Below the pieces are notes generated by a model. The model was not told where the DNA came from and ran no database searches. It saw nothing but the letters and a program-made list of their open reading frames with translations. Below are positions 1-14,398 of a DNA stretch of 64,000 bases, one piece after another (the stretch's first letter is position 1; each line of letters begins with the position of its first letter). The DNA is from Synaphobranchus kaupii (Eukaryota; Chordata; Actinopteri; Anguilliformes; Synaphobranchidae), in assembly GCA_029718625.1 (NCBI GenBank), contig CM056387.1, positions 36,463,927 through 36,527,926 on the forward strand, given 5' to 3'. The translations under genes were made by a program, and so were the position numbers.

Positions 1-1368
1 AACCACACACACCCTCACCCCTTCCACACACACCTGCTCCCTAACCACACACACCCTCACCCCTTCCACACACACCTGCTCCCTAACCACACACACCCTC
101 ACCCCTTCCACACACACCTGCTCCCTAACCACACACACCCGCATCCCTTCCACACACACCTGCTCCCTAACCACACACACCTGCACCCCTTCCACACACA
201 CCTGCTCCCTAACCACACACACCCGCACCCCTTCCACACACACCCATCCCCCCTTCCACACACACCCATCCCCCCTTCCACACACACCCGCCCCTCTTCC
301 ACACACACCTGCTCCCTAACCACACACACCCGCACCCCTTCCACACACACCCATCCCCCCTTCCACACACACCTGCTCCCTTCCACACACACCCGCACCC
401 CTTCCACACACACCCATCCCCCCTTCCACACACACCCTCACCCCTTCCACACACACCTGCTCCCTAACCACACACACCCTCACCCCTTCCACACACACCT
501 GCTCCCTAACCACACACACCCTCACCCCTTCCACACACACCTGCTCCCTAACCACACACACCCGCACCCCTTCCACACACACCTGCTCCCTAACCACACA
601 CACCCGCACCCCTTCCACACACACCTGCTCCCTAACCACACACACCCGTCCCCCCTTCCACACACACCTGCTCCCTAACCACACACACCCGCACCCCTTC
701 CACACACACCTGCTCCCTAACCACACACACCCGTCCCCCCCTTCCACACACACCTGCTCCCTAACCACACACACCCGCACCCCTTCCACACACACCTGCT
801 CCCTAACCACACACACCCGTCTCCCCTTCCACACACACCTGCTCCCTAACCACACACACCCGCACCCCTTCCACACACACCTGCTCCCTAACCACACACA
901 CCCTCACCCCTTCCTCACACACCTGCTCCCTAACCACACACACCCTCACCCCTTCCACACTCACCTGCTCCCTAACCACAACACACCCGCACCCCTTCCA
1001 CACACACCTGCTCCCTAACCACACACACCCGTCCCCCCTTCCACACACACCTGCTCCCTAACCACACACACCCGCACCCCTTCCACACACACCTGCTCCC
1101 TAACCACACACACCCTCACCCCTTCCACACACACCCATCCCCCCTTCCACACACACCTGCTCCCTTCCACACACACCGCCTCCCTTCCACACACACCTGC
1201 TCCCTCTTCCACACACACCCGCTCCCCTTCCACACACACCTGCTCCCTTCCAAACACACTGGCCCCCCCTTCCACACAAGCCTGCTCCCTAACCACACAC
1301 ACCCGCCCCCCTTCCACACAAACCTGCTCCCTAACCACATACACCTGCCCCCCTTCCACACACACCCC
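1..1368. repeat. 42-bp minisatellite, truncated by window edge
   Basis: Tandem array built from a 42-bp unit: a TGCTCCCTAACC block, a CA run, a CCGCACCCCTTCC or CCTCACCCCTTCC block and a second CA run. Units vary by substitution and by deletion of the CTAACC module, most strongly after about 1130. Because 42 is divisible by 3, the minus strand reads as long open frames of Cys/Val/Gly-rich 14-residue repeats. That is a consequence of unit length and is not evidence for a gene. The left end lies outside the window, so full array size is unknown. Confidence 0.95.
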
Positions 1369-1439
1369 GTTATGGCCATAACATTATGAACCACAATGTC
1401 TACGTTCTTTTTCCTTTTTGTTCCTTTCTTTCCTCTGCT

Positions 1440-1486
<47 letters not shown>

Positions 1487-1531
1487 GCTCTCTGTAAAAC
1501 ATGGTTGTTCTTCCCCTTTGAGGTGGCACAC
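1369..1531. other. Short spacer with CT microsatellite
   Basis: Sequence between two minisatellites, containing a pure CT run at about 1447-1484. No gene is seen. Confidence 0.7.
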
Positions 1532-1814
1532 AGGTTTTCTCTGGGTTACAGTTGCAGTGTTAAAGGTTTTCTCTGGGTTACAGTCGCAGTGTTAAAGGTT
1601 TTCTCTGGGTTACAGTCGCAGTGTTAAAGGTTTTCTCTGGGTTACAGTCGCAGTGTTACATGTTTTCTCTGGGTTACAGTCGCAGTGTTAAAGGTTTTCT
1701 CTGGTTACAGTCGCAGTGTTACAGGTTTTCTCTGGGTTACAGTCGCAGTGTTAAAGGTTTTCTCTGGGTTACAGTCGCAGTGTTACAGGTTTTCTCTGGG
1801 TTACAGTCGCAGTG
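1532..1814. repeat. 32-bp minisatellite, about 9 units
   Basis: Unit is GGTTTTCTCTGGGTTACAGT followed by CGCAGTGTTAAA. One copy has a 1-2 base deletion (CTCTGGTTACAG), and AAAG alternates with ACAG at the unit junction. The first unit has TTGCAG in place of TCGCAG. Confidence 0.93.
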
Positions 1815-3053
1815 AGTTGTAAAGGTTGTAGCGAGTGCCCTTACCCCAGCAATCAGGCCATAGCGGTCGGTCAGCCGGGAGGGAGGGAGCGCAGGCAGGC
1901 CGCCGGTCACTTGCGTCACCAGCGCCGGTGTGACGGACAGACGCGCTGTCAGAAAGGTCACGTCTGGGGGGGCGTCGGAATGAGGCCCAAACCCCCCCCC
2001 CCCCCCCCCCCCCCCCCCCAGGGCATCATGTGACAGCAAGGAAGACCAGGGCACCTGCCAACTCTCCGAGAGAAACGGGGAGCGAGAGAGAGAAGGGGGA
2101 GAGAGAGGAGGAGAGGGATGAAATGAGGGAGGAGGAGGAGAGAGAGAGGAAGCAAGGCACTGAGAGAGAGAGAGAGAGAGGGATTCAGAGAGAATCGCAT
2201 ATACAGTTGGAACGTGTCTCCTGAGGATGGGATGTCTGTTTGGCCTTTAATGATGAATCGTGCCAAATAAAGGGAATTATCATTACTTAACTTGCATGTT
2301 TCACCAGCTCTTCCAGTGTCCCCAGACGCCTAGAAGTAAATGACATTTAAATGACAGAAACTATTTAGTCAGCGTGCAGGCACTTTTTTTTTACTGTTTG
2401 ATAATCGCACAGTTTTCTGGAGCTGAAGCTGGTTTTGTGGGATGTGGAGCATGTGTGCGCAGCGCTGGCCCGAGATGGCGGTCGTCGTCGTCTTTGTCGT
2501 CTTCGTCTTTGGGTTGCCAGCGCTGCGAATACCCACGCTCCTGGCGCGCGTGGTGGGATGTGAGCTGTGTTCTGACTCATCGCTGAGCCCCGACGCGCTA
2601 ATGAACAGCCTCTGAGTTGTTTTGCAGATGATTAGCGACGTAGCCGCGCTAATCGGGGCCTTCGTTTCCTGCGTCTTGGGGCCTGGGACGCAGAACGTGA
2701 CGTTACTCAATGGTTTTACACGTTTCACCTGGTTCCGCTGTTATGTTTTGTTGATGTTGTTTGGTTTTGTTTTTCGAGAGTAGAGTTAGTTTTTTTTTTT
2801 TTTTTTGGAGTTGAACTGTTGAACTGGCAGCCCCCGGTCCCGCAGTCAGGCACACTTTCTGGCACACGCTATAGACATGGCGGACATGTACAAGTGGAGC
2901 TGAAGTACACTGCATGTCCCACTGACCTCTATTTGACCCCTATGAAAGGTCATAATCCATGTTGGTGCATATCATCTCAACCCCAGAATTCCAGTGGTCC
3001 TAACTCCCGGGGCCTCTCCGGAATCACTTCCATTTGGCCTACTTTCCAATCTG
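1815..3053. other. Intronic DNA with poly-C and GA-rich tracts
   Basis: Contains a 28-base C homopolymer at 1992-2019, a purine (GA) stretch at about 2075-2185 and a short CGTCGT/TCGTCTT run near 2485-2510. No exon with homology I recognise. The poly-C length may be an assembly estimate. Confidence 0.6.
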
Positions 3054-3066
3054 TACATCTCTCTCT

Positions 3067-3122
<56 letters not shown>

Positions 3123-3835
3123 GTCTTTCTCTCTCAGTCCTTTTGTTCTACCTCTCTCTTTCTCTCTACTCGCTCTCTCTCACACACTCCCGCTCTGTCT
3201 CTCTTGCTCTCTCTCTCTTTCTCTGTCTCTTTCTTTCTTATTTTTTCTCCTCTCTCTCCTCACTCTCTCAACTAAAATCATCTAATCAAGGATTTTCTCA
3301 TCACTTTCTCTGTATATCTTTGGCAGTCAGATCTCAGTGCAGTTTGGATTTTTCACAGACTGATATGAAGTCTACACTTACAATAGTATAATCTAATATT
3401 TTCATACCAAACATTGGCCTGGATTTAATCAATGTGTCCTTAACTTATATAAACATGAAGTAATAGTTTTTTAAATTCTTCTTCACCAACAGTTTGGCAA
3501 CTTCAGTAATAACCAATTTCTTTATGAATAAAAGGAAAACTTTCTAAGACAGCCTACAGCATGAAGGCTTTGGAAAGGAGCTGAAAGGATCAGTGTGTGA
3601 AATTGCTGTGTCATACACATAATTTGGTTGTTGTGGAGCGCTTGAGGATGAATGGTCTTTGTAAAGACAACTGCAGGGTTACAGATCGTTTAGGATGGTG
3701 AATTGAACTGTGCTTGCAAATTTTCAGGACGCATAAATGTTACGAAGTATTTTATTGAACTGTAATTCTCATTGTGTGACAGGTAGGTGCGTAAAAAGGT
3801 ATGCATATATTTACATATTTGATCACATATTAAAT
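3054..3835. repeat. Dispersed duplication, copy 1 (pair at 15112-16102)
   Basis: Begins with a CT microsatellite, a TA run (about 3098-3122) and CT-rich sequence. It continues into about 570 bases (3262-3835) nearly identical to 15533-16102, starting at TCAACTAAAAT and ending at GATCACATATTAAAT. Differences are scattered substitutions plus small indels; this copy has an extra segment near 3718-3733. I do not recognise the unit as a known element and see no coding capacity in it. Confidence 0.9.
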
Positions 3836-4904
3836 TATTTTTGGACACCTCATCAAGTAGGCTTTGAGATTTTAGGAACACACTAATCCTACAGCATAAC
3901 CTCAGAACATCTGCCTTACTGAAAACACAAATCTCCCCGAAACCCTCAAATCCTTCACACAGCTACGCCGAGCAGCACTTTAGCGACTTTCTAAATTTGG
4001 GCGAAGACAATCGAACGATGCTTCATTTAGCAGGAGGGGTCTCCAACCGCACGCTGCAGGGGCTGATTGACAGCTCTCTCTGGCACATTTCCAAGGGAAT
4101 AGAACAAAGAATATTCACTGAAACAGGAAAAAATAGAGTGATAAATATGTTCATTAAAAAAAGATGTATAATATTACATGTTTTGATACATGTATCTACT
4201 GTATGTATGTATGCATGTGTGTGTGTGTGTGTGTGTGCGCAAGTCGATGTATATCTGCGTGTTTCTATAAATATATAATTTGCACATTTTCTGGTCAGTG
4301 CCCAGTTGATTTCATTAGCTGTGACCTCTTGAACCATAAGGAGGTCACAGTCGTTAGGGTGATTTAACCGCTGTGGTCTAATGGCCCAGCAGATTGGACA
4401 ATGCCGGGCCTGTGTGAGGTTTCTGCGCATTGTGACACTTCCTTAAACAGAGCAGTCATGCACAGAGGGAGCATCGCTTGCCTCCCTCTATCCCAGCATG
4501 CTCTGCAGCCGCGTCCTCGCTCGAGCGGCGGTAAATACGATCAACATTTTCTCCCTGGCGGGGGTAGAGGCGGCTTCTGCTCAGTCAGGACCGGTATGCA
4601 TACCAACGGTGGGAGTTTCCACTTTTTGGGGGCTGCTTGGATTTATGTTAGCCAGCGCTTGCGCCGCCCTGTGGGAGGCTTTTTATAACAGGCAGGGAGG
4701 GCAGGACCCCAGGGGTCCGAGCAGCTGTCCACGCCGGTGCCTGAATGGGGTGTGGCGAGGTGAGTGGGTGATGAGGGGTAGCTGAGGGTGTGGACGGCTG
4801 GCTGGGACACGCCTGAACACGCCCGTGCCATTACTGAGCACTTCTGCCTTTCAGAACTCGCCTAGGCTGGTAGAGGGTTACGCAAACTTACAGGGACACA
4901 CCGA
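3836..4904. other. Intronic DNA, no gene seen
   Basis: Mostly unique-looking sequence with a short GT run near 4217-4236. Reading frames here are short and unrecognised. Confidence 0.6.
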
Positions 4905-5324
4905 CGCGCGCACACACACACACACACACACATCCACAGAAGTGTGGAGGCCAGGGCACACATATATTCAAATACACATGTACACACACACTCAAACATG
5001 CAGGCCAACATACACACATATACAAATACACACACACACACACACACATGCACAAAAGTGTGGAGGCCAGGGCACACATATATTCAAATACACATGTACA
5101 CACACACTCAAACATGCAGGCCAACATATACAAATACACACACACACACACACACATACGCACAAACATGCACACACATGCACACACAGAAGTGTGGAGG
5201 CAAGCACACACACACACACACACACACACATTCAAGTACACACATGCACTCAACCAGGCAGGCCAACACACAAACACACACTCAAACATGTTGGACAGCA
5301 CACACTTATTAAAATTCACATGTG

Positions 5325-5361
<37 letters not shown>

Positions 5362-5757
5362 ACACATACACAGAAGTGTGGAGGCCAGGGGCACACACAT
5401 ATTCAAATACACACGTACACACGCACTCAAACATGCAGGCCAACATATACAAATACACACACACACACACACGCACAAACCTGCACACAGAAGTGTGGAG
5501 GCGAGCATACACACACACATATTCAAGTACAGACATGCACTCAACCATGCAGGCCAACACACACACACACACACTCAAACATGTTGGACAGCACACATTA
5601 AAATACACATGTGCGCACACACACACTCACACACAAGTGTGGATGCCAGCACATAAACATATTCAAATACACACACACTCAAACACGCAGGCTAACACAC
5701 ACGTACACACACATATTCAAATGAACACACACACACACACACACACGCACACATTCT
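4905..5757. repeat. Compound CA-rich minisatellite
   Basis: Long units of roughly 120-170 bases. The AGAAGTGTGGAGGC core recurs near 4938, 5055, 5188, 5372 and 5489, with a degenerate copy near 5634. CTCAAACATGCAGGCCAACA cores and CA runs of varying length sit between. Six-frame reading gives His/Thr or Cys/Val low-complexity frames only. Confidence 0.9.
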
Positions 5758-6888
5758 GATAGACCCAACAAACTGCCAGACTAAGGTATTAAACAGGGTT
5801 TGTGGGATTTCCCCTTTTATTCAATTCAGCACATTTAACAGACCAAAGTACCCCAAAATATTTTATCAACCTTTAATTTATGAGTATCGTATGTGCATGT
5901 GTGCCCATGAGCATGTGTGTGCACATACGTGTGTGTGTGTGTGTGTATATCTTAGTAAAAACATGCTTTTTTCATTATTGAGGAAATGTGCTTCCGCCTC
6001 CATGTTAGAATACAGACAGTATCTCCCAATAGTCAGCGACAGACTCGATCAACAGCTTTATTGTTAGCGTAGCAGCCGTGTGCCGCGCGGTTCTGGCCTT
6101 GGCACGGGGCCTCGATCTGACGCGATACCGCACAGGAAATGGGAAAGACGTCTGCCGTCTGAAGCCTGTAATGAAGTCTGGGATCTGGACTTTCTCATGT
6201 TTCCTCATCACGGGAGGGCGCGTCTTAGATCACGATAAAGAAAAACCAAGAGCTTTGAATCACTCCAGATGCGTTACTCACTAGGGGATTAATGTAAACA
6301 TCACCACCACCAACACCCCCCCCCCCCCCCAGTCCACTCGCTCTCTTTCTCGTAAGCTCTCTCCATCTATCTCTCTCTCTCCATCTATCCCTCTTTCATT
6401 TGCTGTACCACCTTCTCCCTCTTTCATTCTTTCTCCATCTCTCCATATACCTCTCTCTCTGGTTTTTCTCCTGGTATCACCCCTTCTCTGCCCTCTCCAA
6501 GTCTTGTTCCACCTCTCTTCCCCCCTCCCTCCCTCCCACAGCAGCTGGTAACCGGTAGGTCGTTCCCTGCCCCCCTGGACTTTTCGAGTCGGGGCTTTTG
6601 GTTGGTTTTCCTCAGTTGTGGTGCTTGGCGGTAGACAGGTGGAGCGGGTGATTACAGTGATGTCATCACCGTGTGCCCGGGTTTCACGGCGTGACTCGCC
6701 CCCACCAGCGAGGATGTGGTCAGGGAAAGGCCGGAGGAGTTGGCGTGCGGAGCAGTCCTGCCAGAACACCCCTCCCCCCCCCCCCCCTCCTTATGCTTGG
6801 GCCTGCATGTCTCTCCCTGTTTGTGTGTCATTTAGCCTGTTTCCTTTTGTCACCACTGTGTATACATACAGGCAACTCTTTACTGCCC
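5758..6888. other. Intronic DNA with pyrimidine-rich patches
   Basis: Holds a 15-base C run at 6316-6330, a CT-rich patch at about 6335-6540 and a second C run near 6774-6787. No supported gene. Confidence 0.6.
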
Positions 6889-7058
<170 letters not shown>

Positions 7059-8380
7059 CCATGAGTCACAAATAAGCTGTCTAAGGTTATTTACAGGTAG
7101 TGTTGTGGAAGCCACGTGTGTACCTTCTCGTGTGTGTGTGTGCGTGTGTGTGTGTCTTGGCAACGTGTCGCTTCAGCAGAGCGGTGATATCTGCACCCCA
7201 GCGAGCGCCGCGATCCGCTTCAGATCGTCAGCAATCTACTACCTGTGTCAGTGAGTCACCCGCATTCCTCGAACGGAACAAACAAACGCCCTGTCGGCCA
7301 TCACTCAATTTTTCTCTTCCGTTTTTACGATCGCCGCCAAAAGAAGCCGTCACCTAGTCAGCGAGACGCGAAAGCGCGGGGCAGCCCCCTGCGCTCACGC
7401 AAAGGCAGGTGACGGAGAGAGAGAGAGAGAGGGGGGGGAAAAAACGCCGGCGGTTCTAGCGGCCTTTAGGGTATCCTGCCAGTGACATCGGCACGGTTCT
7501 CTCAATGAGCAGCATCTTCGGAAATTCAGGTCATGTGACATTAAGGGGTAAGCTGCTGAGGTCATTGGGTTCGGCGTACGGTAAACGAGCGCGGCGCGTT
7601 GCGTAACAGCTAACGGGATCCCGCTCTGGTGAAGTCTCTGTTTCTGCAGGGGCATTGTTTTTTCTGAAAAACAAACGGCCAGGATAGTCCCTTCTTAATA
7701 CACGTGTGTATGAATTAGTGAAGAAAAGTAGGTGTGAGGAGCACTGAATATAGAAGCGGACACTGGCGTCTAGCAAAAATATATATTTATTAGGACAATT
7801 AAATTGCAAAAATAAAAGTGCACGTGAAAAGGAAGGAATGGGCTAGACTAGAGCTGTTCTGTATGAATTAGTGAGACATGGAGGCCTGCTTTATCGTTGT
7901 GACTTTAATTTGATTATTTTACTTGTATGAATGCAGTTCTGACCATGGCTAGGCACTAAACTACAAAGCAAAAAGTCTTACAAAAGTGATTAAATGCTGA
8001 AAATCGGAGATCAAAGGCATTGATAAGGTTGTGATTAACATACCTCGTCATGAGCAAAAGCAAACATTCGTGGGAACACTTTGATTTGACGTGATAATAA
8101 CCCTAGGAAGGGACACACACACACACACACACGCACACACACACGCACACACACACACACGTACACATATACAGGGAAGCAGACACTGACCGGCAGGAGC
8201 CGGGGGGAAGCCCAGATGTTTTGGCAGCAGGCGGGCAGTGATGAAACCGATGCAGTTGTTTAGACACAGGCCGGGCCTTGTCCACCGTCATAGGAGAACA
8301 CGGCTGATTGGCCAGCTTCCACAGGAAGCCAAAAGGAGGGACAGGGCAGCCAAGTCATGTCATCGGTGTCATTAATTCTC

Positions 8381-8415
<35 letters not shown>

Positions 8416-8500
8416 GTTCACAGCAGTAGGAACCCCTGTCTCTGCGCATGATTGGTCCAGTTCTCTCCAGAGGATGTGGCCAGCCGTGCCCCAGAGCTCC
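7059..8500. other. Intronic DNA, CA runs at the right end
   Basis: Mostly unique sequence. CA microsatellites lie at about 8112-8166 and 8383-8414. No exon recognised. The assembly breaks at 8501. Confidence 0.6.
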
Positions 8501-9000
8501 NNNNNNNNNNNNNNNNNNNNNNNNNNNNNNNNNNNNNNNNNNNNNNNNNNNNNNNNNNNNNNNNNNNNNNNNNNNNNNNNNNNNNNNNNNNNNNNNNNNN
8601 NNNNNNNNNNNNNNNNNNNNNNNNNNNNNNNNNNNNNNNNNNNNNNNNNNNNNNNNNNNNNNNNNNNNNNNNNNNNNNNNNNNNNNNNNNNNNNNNNNNN
8701 NNNNNNNNNNNNNNNNNNNNNNNNNNNNNNNNNNNNNNNNNNNNNNNNNNNNNNNNNNNNNNNNNNNNNNNNNNNNNNNNNNNNNNNNNNNNNNNNNNNN
8801 NNNNNNNNNNNNNNNNNNNNNNNNNNNNNNNNNNNNNNNNNNNNNNNNNNNNNNNNNNNNNNNNNNNNNNNNNNNNNNNNNNNNNNNNNNNNNNNNNNNN
8901 NNNNNNNNNNNNNNNNNNNNNNNNNNNNNNNNNNNNNNNNNNNNNNNNNNNNNNNNNNNNNNNNNNNNNNNNNNNNNNNNNNNNNNNNNNNNNNNNNNNN
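8501..9000. other. Assembly gap, 500 N
   Basis: Exactly 500 undetermined bases, which suggests a placeholder of fixed size rather than a measured gap. Reading frames spanning it are meaningless. Confidence 0.99.
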
Positions 9001-9106
9001 AGACAGTGTCTGAACTGAACAAACCAAAAGGAGGCCCACTTTTTATTTTTATTTTTTATTTTATTCTGCTTCTTTTTTTCTTTTTCTTTTTCTTTTTTAC
9101 ATACTT

Positions 9107-9307
9107 TCTCATCTGAAGTAAGAACACAAGAGAGTTTGATGATGAGAGCAGCTCTTTCAGCCTGTCCCGGTTGGTAGCATTGCCCACAGTCTGGAGCGAT
9201 GAGAACATTTGAACGTTTGATGAGGAGAACAACCGTTCAACCCAAGAGCGCGTAGACATGAAAGAAGTTGGTTTCTGTTGCAGCCAAGACGGTTCGGTTT
9301 GCATCAT
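9107..9307 (-). pseudogene. Decayed hAT-type transposase C-terminal fragment
   Basis: On the minus strand a short frame contains WVERLFSSS followed about 25 residues later by NRDRLKELL. This order resembles the C-terminal dimerisation (hATC) region of hAT transposases, where a VERLFS-like motif precedes an R-x-RL...LL block. The frame has a stop just upstream of the first Met, and its 3' end runs into A-rich sequence (T-rich on the + strand, 9035-9098). No other transposase domain is visible, and the neighbouring gap may hide more. Seen: the two motifs. Inferred: the family. A chance match in a short frame is possible. Confidence 0.4.
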
Positions 9308-10122
9308 CTCTCCATTCCCGCTCAGAGACTAGCTGCCGGGGGGGCTGGTCTGGTCCGTTTTCCCATAGACTGGTCTCTTTTACCGCGGCCCAGCCCTCCC
9401 GCTCGTGGCCAGTAACATTCAACGGTCCGGAGATGCGGACTTGCCTTAGCATGTTAGCACGTTAGCCCAGGCAGAACAGGACAGGAAATAACCCAGGTGC
9501 TCCAGAGCACTGAGTCACTTTTCTCAGGAAGTGGATTGCATCACCGAGCAGTTTGAGTTCCTGAAGCCGCTTGTTTATGTTTTTTCCTGAGCCCCCGGAG
9601 AACGTGAGAAATGCGTTCCGTTCAGCCTCGTCATCCTCCCTGTCAACACTTCTTCAGAAGGGAGGGTGAGGTGACACACGTGATGTATTGCACCTCATTC
9701 TACTCACTCTCTCAGAGTTCCATTCTAAACAGTAACTGCCTATTTTTAAACTTAATTTGGCCCAGCAAGTTGTTTTTTTTTCAGTTTTACCGTATGAATT
9801 TTACGGCAATATGTGAGCACATCAAGTTCAGTGAAGCTGGTGAGTTATTTTTCCCTAAAAATGTTGGGTTTTCAAGGCCAAAAATGATCAGTCGCCCCCT
9901 AATGTCTACTCAGTCAGTTGGGGGACATAGCAACTCAGTGCGTTCTCTCTGAAACCTGTGCTCTGATATCGTTTGCATTTCCTGTCCTGCGAGGCGAAGC
10001 GTTTTGTGTCGTGTTTACCTCTCCTTTACCTCCTGGGTTCCTGGAGCTGCAGATCTGTTGATGAATTTGCCTCGTTCCGTCTTCATTTCCCGCACACACC
10101 GCCTGTCTGTGAGCATTATCAC

Positions 10123-10238
10123 TAGGGTTGCCAGATTTAGAATTTTAAACCCCGGATGGACACCATGCACGGGGGGACCTGTACAAATAAAACACAAACC
10201 CGACATTCTGGTCCAAAACCGGGCATCTAGCAACCCTA
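10123..10238. mobile_element. Short hAT-like MITE (116 bp)
   Basis: Terminal inverted repeats TAGGGTTGCCAGAT (left) and the complement of ATCTAGCAACCCTA (right) bound a 116-bp element. The flanks ATTATCAC (10115-10122) and ATCATCAC (10239-10246) look like an 8-bp target-site duplication with one mismatch, as expected for hAT-mobilised elements. No coding capacity. Confidence 0.75.
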
Positions 10239-10890
10239 ATCATCACCTACAGAACAGCGCAAACGGTGTCAGGAATTTACTAATTGTGTGAAGGACTTTA
10301 CTCCTTACACTTTTCGTTGTTCACAAACCCAAGAATGTGCAGGCGAATCACTGTCCCTGCTTTCAGTGTGCTGTCAATGTCAAATGGTGAAAATTTATCT
10401 CAGTTTCAAAGCTCACAGTAATGTATTTAGCTGGGGCCACATGTATAAACAGTGCTGAGCAAAATGTTCTCAGAAAGCCGCGTAAGCGAGTTTCCACACA
10501 GAAATTCAGATGTATAATATAACACGTGCTGTGAGAATCTGCGTACCTCTGCACACAATGGACACCGTACGTATGCAATGTTTGGGGTCCGTGTGATATG
10601 GCGACACCGTGACCGAAAGGCAGAGGTAGAAAATGCAAAACTTTTTTTAAGCAGATTTCTGACTTTCACCCTGAGCATTCTTTTACGCATTATTTTACTC
10701 AGAGTTTTATACATGTGGCCCCTGGGGTGCGTGTGTGCGTGCGTGCTTTAGAGGTTACAGGGCATCTCTGCATTGTGTGAGCACCCTTGTATCTCCACCT
10801 GCCCAATCATGTCTGCCTGACATTTGGAGACATTTTAATGAGACATGAAGTCACCTGTACCTTCCTCCTGACTGTCTCCTTTAGTTGATT
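10239..10890. other. Intronic DNA, no gene seen
   Basis: Unique-looking sequence between the MITE and the GT tract. No exon or known repeat recognised. Confidence 0.5.
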
Positions 10891-12223
<1,333 letters not shown>

Positions 12224-12435
12224 CTAATTCGCAGGAGCATCACTTCACATTAGAGTCTCAGTCAGCTGGACTGCTTAGAATGAATATTCTGGCCGACTCT
12301 CGTCGGTTTGCCATCTTGGAGCGTAAGAGTCCCAGGCAGAGAGTGGAGCTTTCTGGGGCTTGAAGCTGCATGAAGTCAGCTTGACTTTTCTTTTCTTTTT
12401 TAAGAGTCGCAGGGCGAGCAGTCAGAGCGCTGTGT

Positions 12436-12438
<3 letters not shown>

Positions 12439-12505
<67 letters not shown>
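12439..12505. repeat. CA microsatellite
   Basis: Pure CA run of about 67 bases, in the opposite orientation to the GT tracts at 10891 and 11975. Confidence 0.95.
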
Positions 12506-12506
<1 letters not shown>

Positions 12507-13733
12507 CTTCCGTAAGGACAGAGTCCAGGAAGAACAGGAGCACTGGATCACCCCCCCTCCACCCCCAGCCCAAAACAGCAGCCCTGCCCAGCACTGCAGT
12601 CCAGTCCAGAGTCCGAGCTAATGCAGGCAGAGGCGTAGTGACACAAACTGATTTGAGCAGGCAAAGCCCTGGATGCCTTTTTTTCCCCATGTCATATGTT
12701 GCCTCTACATCCCAGTAGGATTTGTCAGTTGGGGTAACACTTGGTTTAAAAGTTTAAAAGTCAGGGATCCTCACCCCTCCTGCCCCAAAGGGCCCCATTG
12801 GGCCTGCTGCTTGTCCCTGTTTCCAGATTCAGCTCTGGCTCCGGCGTGGCCGAAAGACGTCCTGGAGGAGCCCAGAGACTAATCCGTGACACTCGCGCCG
12901 TAAGCAGATTTAACAGGGCCGATATCAGCGGTAATAATGACAGCAGTGCTCATCATTAATGCATCTTAGAGTCTTAGGTGGGTCATGTGACCTGTGCTGT
13001 TTCTGAAGGAGGAAGTCATTCCTGTTACTGCTCTGTGTGCAGAAGTAGAGAGCGAAATGCGTTCCCGTTTTTTTTTTTTATTCCCTCCTCCTTCCTGTCC
13101 TTTTTCCTGGCTCTGGTGGCCCGTAACATAATCATGTCACTGCTGTTCACTCTAATTTACAGTAAATATGTCCTTGTGTTGGGGTGGGGGGAGGCAAAGG
13201 GAACTGTCATAGGGACGGACGGTCGGCGTCGGTAACGCGAGCGCCGCTCCCGACCCCCCCCATCGCTTCCAGAGCGCTGGAGAGACGTGACATCCGAAAG
13301 AAAAACACGCTCAAAAAGATTTCCCTTTGATCGAAGATCTGCTCTGATTGGCTGGGAGAACAGGAGCGAGAAGCGGCTCGCGTGCAGTCCTCTCTCCGTT
13401 TCGCCGCGTATCGTCAGTGTGCGGAGCTTCAACGCTGTTAGACGTTGTTCAGTTATAACTCTTTAGACAGTGGTGCCAAGTATTTAAAATAAAATATGAA
13501 GTAAATATGAATGTGAATAAGTTTTCAGCGTACAATTACCTGCTCACCCTCTGAAGCACTCTGCCCCCCCACTAACTATTTTTCTGGGGGAAACCCTGCA
13601 GTGTCAGCTTTTTTTGGCTGAGTCGGCAGGTCTTTGGCTGGGTGTTGGAACGGCCAAATAAAGCGCGTTCCTTAGCAAGTTCAAGCTGTCATGTTGTGCT
13701 CTGGCCCACTGTGTGGGATTTGGGACAGTTGTG
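12506..13733. other. Intronic DNA, no gene seen
   Basis: Includes a modest CpG-rich patch near 13200-13400. No exon, RNA gene or named repeat recognised. Confidence 0.5.
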
Positions 13734-13803
13734 CAGAGCAGTGGTTAGAGCACAGGTCTCTCGGAACAGACGGGGGTTATTGGTTTAAATTCCTGGGCCT
13801 CTT
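13734..13803 (+). repeat. tRNA-derived SINE fragment
   Basis: Resembles a degenerate tRNA gene. An A-box-like GCAGTGGTTAGAGCAC is followed about 45 bases later by a B-box-like GGTTTAAATTCC, and then by T-rich sequence. The anticodon arm and acceptor pairing are not convincing, so I read it as a SINE head or tRNA pseudogene, not a functional tRNA. Confidence 0.5.
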
Positions 13804-14262
13804 TTTTTTTCTTTTTTTTTTCCTATGTTTCCTTTTTTTTCCCCCTTATTTCCTGGTTGTTCTTTTTTTGTTTTCAGTTGGTGCCATTCTCCATTTGACG
13901 CCCTACCATGTGGACGTGCTATGAAAAATGGCGGGAAACGGTCTGCTTGGGTAAATGAGTCATGTGGAGCCACTGTACGAGGGGGAAATAAGAGTTGACT
14001 AATTTGTGTCATCGGAGGCAGAGATGCTGTTATGAAATTTCATAATTTGAAACTGACCTTATTGTGTCCCATCTGGCGCCACGGCAACCATCTCAGCCGG
14101 CGTCATCGCCGACCGATAGCGATACGCCGCGAACGCTGCGCGTATGGCCACCGTGAGTTTTGTGGCGTGGCGGGGCGGCGATTATCACAAATGGGTGAGT
14201 TCAAACCAACTGAAAGATATTTAATTAATGCCCGCGCTCTGCGCTCTTTCACCGACGTTTCG

Positions 14263-14398
14263 AACGGGGGGGGCGGGGGGGGGGGGGGGGGGATGAGCCA
14301 TCTCTGTCGTCACGGAGACCTTTTCGCAGACAATTCCGCTACCTAACTGCCACTCGATGTCCGTGTAACAAGTCAGCCCCCCCCCCCCCCCCCCCCCT
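14263..14398. repeat. Poly-G tract followed by poly-C tract
   Basis: G-rich run at about 14267-14292 (nearly pure G) and a C run of about 20 bases at about 14378-14397, roughly 100 bases apart. The intervening sequence could form the loop of a large G:C hairpin, or each tract could form a quadruplex on opposite strands. Exact lengths are likely unreliable in an assembly. Confidence 0.8.

Noticed and set aside
99..1529. Long minus-strand frames of Cys/Val/Gly-rich 14-residue repeats
   Set aside because: They arise from a 42-bp tandem repeat whose unit is divisible by three; no start context, domain or flanking gene structure supports coding.
4825..5759. His/Thr-rich frames up to about 258 codons
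   Set aside because: Translation of CA-rich minisatellite DNA; all frames stay open because of composition.
8357..9116. Frames of about 200 codons spanning 8501-9000
   Set aside because: They run through 500 undetermined bases.
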